Source: Spongiivirga sp046524175 (GTDB lineage Bacteria > Bacteroidota > Bacteroidia > Flavobacteriales > Flavobacteriaceae). From it: a DNA stretch of 64,000 bases. This document shows positions 62,254 through 64,000 of the stretch, piece after piece. Within the stretch, counting starts at the first letter, position 1; each line of letters opens with the position of its first letter. The stretch is taken from assembly GCF_046524175.1 (NCBI RefSeq), contig NZ_JBEFZF010000002.1:248001-312000 (forward strand), given 5' to 3'. Below the pieces are notes generated by a model. That model did no database searches. It was not told where the DNA came from and saw only the letters and a program-made list of their open reading frames with translations. The position numbers were made by a program, and so were the translations under genes.

Positions 62254-63175
62254 ATTAAATAAGGTTTTTTTGTTCTTTTATTCCTTTAACCTCTTCGAAA
62301 TTTTTAAAAGCGAAACTTTTTCTATTAGAAATCGGATAGGAAAGTTTATATTAATGATAAATATTATGCCTTGGTTAGTATGTGGGCAAGAACAAGAAAG
62401 TAAATTGAACATTTCAAGTAATAACATTTCATCCACCTTAGTTAATATTTCTATTTCTAAAGATCATTCAGTTTATGTAAATAACATGAAAATTGAGTTT
62501 TATCATGAGATAACATCATTAGTAAGTAAAATGAAACCTTTACAGATTATTTCTTTAAAATCTGTAATAACAGGGCATCCTAAAGTTGATTATCAAGTAG
62601 TAGATAACATTAAAGAGGAATTAGGTCGATTTTTGATCTCATCCTTAGTCGAATATAATATAGAAGGTAATAAAGATTACAGTTCATTTGGTTTTATCGA
62701 TGGAACTACATTAAATCATTTTAGTGCCGATTACGTTGGACCTTTAGAAGGTAAGAAAATTGAATATACAATAAGCGATAATTCTTCTATAAGTGCAATA
62801 TTGAGCGAAGAGGATGTTGTTAAAAATTCGTTCAGAGACAAACTTTATAATCTGGAAATAAAGGATATAAAGAAAACAGCTTCAATGTTTAATATTGCGA
62901 ATATTACAGTTTTACCAAAGTCCAGAATATTGTTCGAATCTCAAATTTTTTTAGTGGATAATTTAAATCTATTTAATAGACTTATGTTTAACTACGATTT
63001 TATTTTAGTTCGATTTGATAGAAATATAAATTATAAAGAATATTTAGAATATTTGGATGTTAAGAATAGTTTGGTTAAATCCGCTTTGAAGCAAAATCCT
63101 TCTTCCGTTGGGAATTTTTTGGAGGTTTCAAATAGACTCTCTCAAAAACTGTTGAATGCTGGAATAGATATTTAA
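62246..63175 (+). CDS. Unrecognised protein, possible ExbD-like exported domain
   Basis: A 309-residue protein read from GTG at 62246; an internal ATG at 62354 would start just before a signal-like segment (MINIMPWLVCGQEQ). Residues ~64-140 read ISISKDHSVYVNNMKIEF, then ITGHPKVDYQVVDNIKEELG, which resembles the periplasmic fold of ExbD/TolR (short strand-turn-strand, then V-x-Y-x-x-V-x-x-I). The rest is unlike anything I know. The DNA is richer in A+T than its neighbours, which suggests recent acquisition. The ExbD link is a weak inference. Confidence 0.55.
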   Translation: MNELNKVFLFFYSFNLFEIFKSETFSIRNRIGKFILMINIMPWLVCGQEQESKLNISSNNISSTLVNISISKDHSVYVNNMKIEFYHEITSLVSKMKPLQIISLKSVITGHPKVDYQVVDNIKEELGRFLISSLVEYNIEGNKDYSSFGFIDGTTLNHFSADYVGPLEGKKIEYTISDNSSISAILSEEDVVKNSFRDKLYNLEIKDIKKTASMFNIANITVLPKSRILFESQIFLVDNLNLFNRLMFNYDFILVRFDRNINYKEYLEYLDVKNSLVKSALKQNPSSVGNFLEVSNRLSQKLLNAGIDI

Positions 63176-63207
63176 TTACTTAAATTAAGATTTATAGCTC
63201 AACTTTT

Positions 63208-64000
63208 TTATGAAGAAATTCGTTTCAAAATTTTTCCTTTGGAAGTATATAATGAGCATATAGTTTTGCTGTTCAAAGATTTTTTATGAAAAAAGAACAC
63301 CGTCTTTTTATTAAATTTCGATTTAATTAGGTAGCGATCACCCCGGTAGTACGATTGTATCACCTCAACCTCTAAGGTCCCCACTTTAGATTTTCGTAGG
63401 TCGTGCGGATAACAAAAAAAACGTTTCTTCTTTAATTCTTTAGGAACTTCGCCTTTCCATACATCACTTACGTTTAACTCGTTTACTTCTCCAAAAAGTA
63501 GAGCCGTATAGCGATCGGTTGGTTTTTCATATAATTTTTTTGGCGAGTTTAGCGCCTTTATTTCACCATCTTTTAGTACAATAGTCGTATCTGAATAGGA
63601 TAATGCATCGGTCATGTCGTGTGTAGCAACAAAGCACATAATATGCTCTTTTTTTAAATACGCAAAAAGCGACCTTCGCAAACTGTTTTTTAAAAAATGA
63701 TCCACTTGATTAAAAGGTTCATCGAGTAATAATACTTCAGGTTTTGTCGCTAAGGCTTTTGCCAAGGCAACTCGTTGTTGTTGTCCGCCACTAAGATTCT
63801 TCACCTTTGTGTCCGCAAAATTTTCAAGCTGCATAATTTGTATTAATTCTTGTACTCGCGCCTCTCCTTTTTTATCTTCTCTCGCAAAATAAGTTCCAAT
63901 ATTTTCAGCTACCGAAGTAAAGGGCATCAACTCAAAATCTTGTGCCACATATTTCATAAAAGGGTGTCCTGGAATCAAATTGAAATCAGGACCTAGAAGC
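63208..64000 (-). CDS. ABC transporter ATP-binding protein, N-terminus beyond window edge
   Basis: The visible 264 residues start mid-protein (LLGPDFNLIPGHPFMKYVAQ) and the frame stays open to the right edge, so Walker A lies outside. A Q-loop-like YVAQDFEL, signature LSGGQQQR, Walker B VLLLDEP and the switch H in ATHDMTDALS are present. The last ~100 residues form a TOBE-like accessory domain (LEVEVIQSYYRGDRYLIKSK), as in importers of the MalK/PotA or thiamine type. The substrate cannot be told. The gene runs away from the edge on the minus strand, convergent with the gene at 62246. Confidence 0.85.
   Translation of the reverse strand, partial: LLGPDFNLIPGHPFMKYVAQDFELMPFTSVAENIGTYFAREDKKGEARVQELIQIMQLENFADTKVKNLSGGQQQRVALAKALATKPEVLLLDEPFNQVDHFLKNSLRRSLFAYLKKEHIMCFVATHDMTDALSYSDTTIVLKDGEIKALNSPKKLYEKPTDRYTALLFGEVNELNVSDVWKGEVPKELKKKRFFCYPHDLRKSKVGTLEVEVIQSYYRGDRYLIKSKFNKKTVFFFHKKSLNSKTICSLYTSKGKILKRISS

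Noticed and set aside
1..64000. tRNA, rRNA, insertion sequence or prophage genes
   Set aside because: No cloverleaf, rRNA-like stretch, transposase, integrase or phage structural gene was recognised by eye.

Overview
The window is chromosomal DNA from a Bacteroidota bacterium, most likely a marine member of the Flavobacteriaceae. The evidence is the low GC content, promoters of the TTTG / TAnnTTTG type, many secreted proteins with the lipobox pattern S-C-(K/S/N)-x-D/E, and lineage-typical gene sets. These sets are the complete MoxR-Bat operon, a giant alpha-2-macroglobulin lipoprotein next to penicillin-binding protein 1C, LytS/LytTR two-component pairs, a fused ABC permease-M1 peptidase, and an MG2-type protein at the left edge. 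No rRNA, tRNA, insertion sequence, prophage or CRISPR array was seen.

Layout. 1-12.8 kb is mostly housekeeping: gpsA, recJ, an AhpD-like enzyme, a four-cysteine uracil-DNA glycosylase, a site-2-type metalloprotease, rsmI, a DoxX protein, then tdk-alr-mscL. 12.8-21.2 kb is a cell-envelope module: pbpC and an 1844-residue thioester alpha-2-macroglobulin, with a small secreted repeat protein and a long hairpin between them. 21.8-28.3 kb holds an ABC ATPase with an ABC permease-M1 peptidase fusion, divergent from a LytS-type kinase and LytTR regulator whose mRNA may be leaderless. 28.3-31.8 kb has a DUF2461 protein, an isoaspartyl peptidase, a CAP protein, 3-hydroxyanthranilate dioxygenase and a DUF3995 protein. 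31.9-41.5 kb has two modular leucine-rich-repeat lipoproteins, an esterase, a DUF6515 protein, a 65-residue lipoprotein and a second LytTR/TPR-kinase pair. 41.8-50.8 kb has an ALDH7-type dehydrogenase, a collagen-like lipoprotein, a 43-residue membrane microprotein and a cluster of phosphoesterase, zinc-ribbon membrane protein and SPFH-GYF protein that resembles the Bacillus YdjG/YdjI pair, then an AlbA_2 protein, an SDR and an aldo-keto reductase. 51.1-60.2 kb is one nine-gene operon (moxR, DUF58, a BatD/DUF4381-like protein, batA-E). 60.2-64 kb has a CvpA protein, a GreA-like protein with a TTG start, a small AT-rich pair of unrecognised genes and the 3' part of an ABC ATPase gene.

The main theme is envelope integrity and signalling: peptidoglycan repair with protease trapping, the Bat stress complex, an SPFH membrane module, mechanosensitive release and two LytTR circuits. 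Intergenic DNA is rich in dispersed palindromes and in arrays with a 7-nt period. The most unusual items are two perfect long palindromes (26 bp upstream of the macroglobulin gene, 30 bp upstream of the SPFH gene), the plant-like capped LRR modules, the secreted repeat microprotein, and the unrecognised gene pair at 61.9-63.2 kb.
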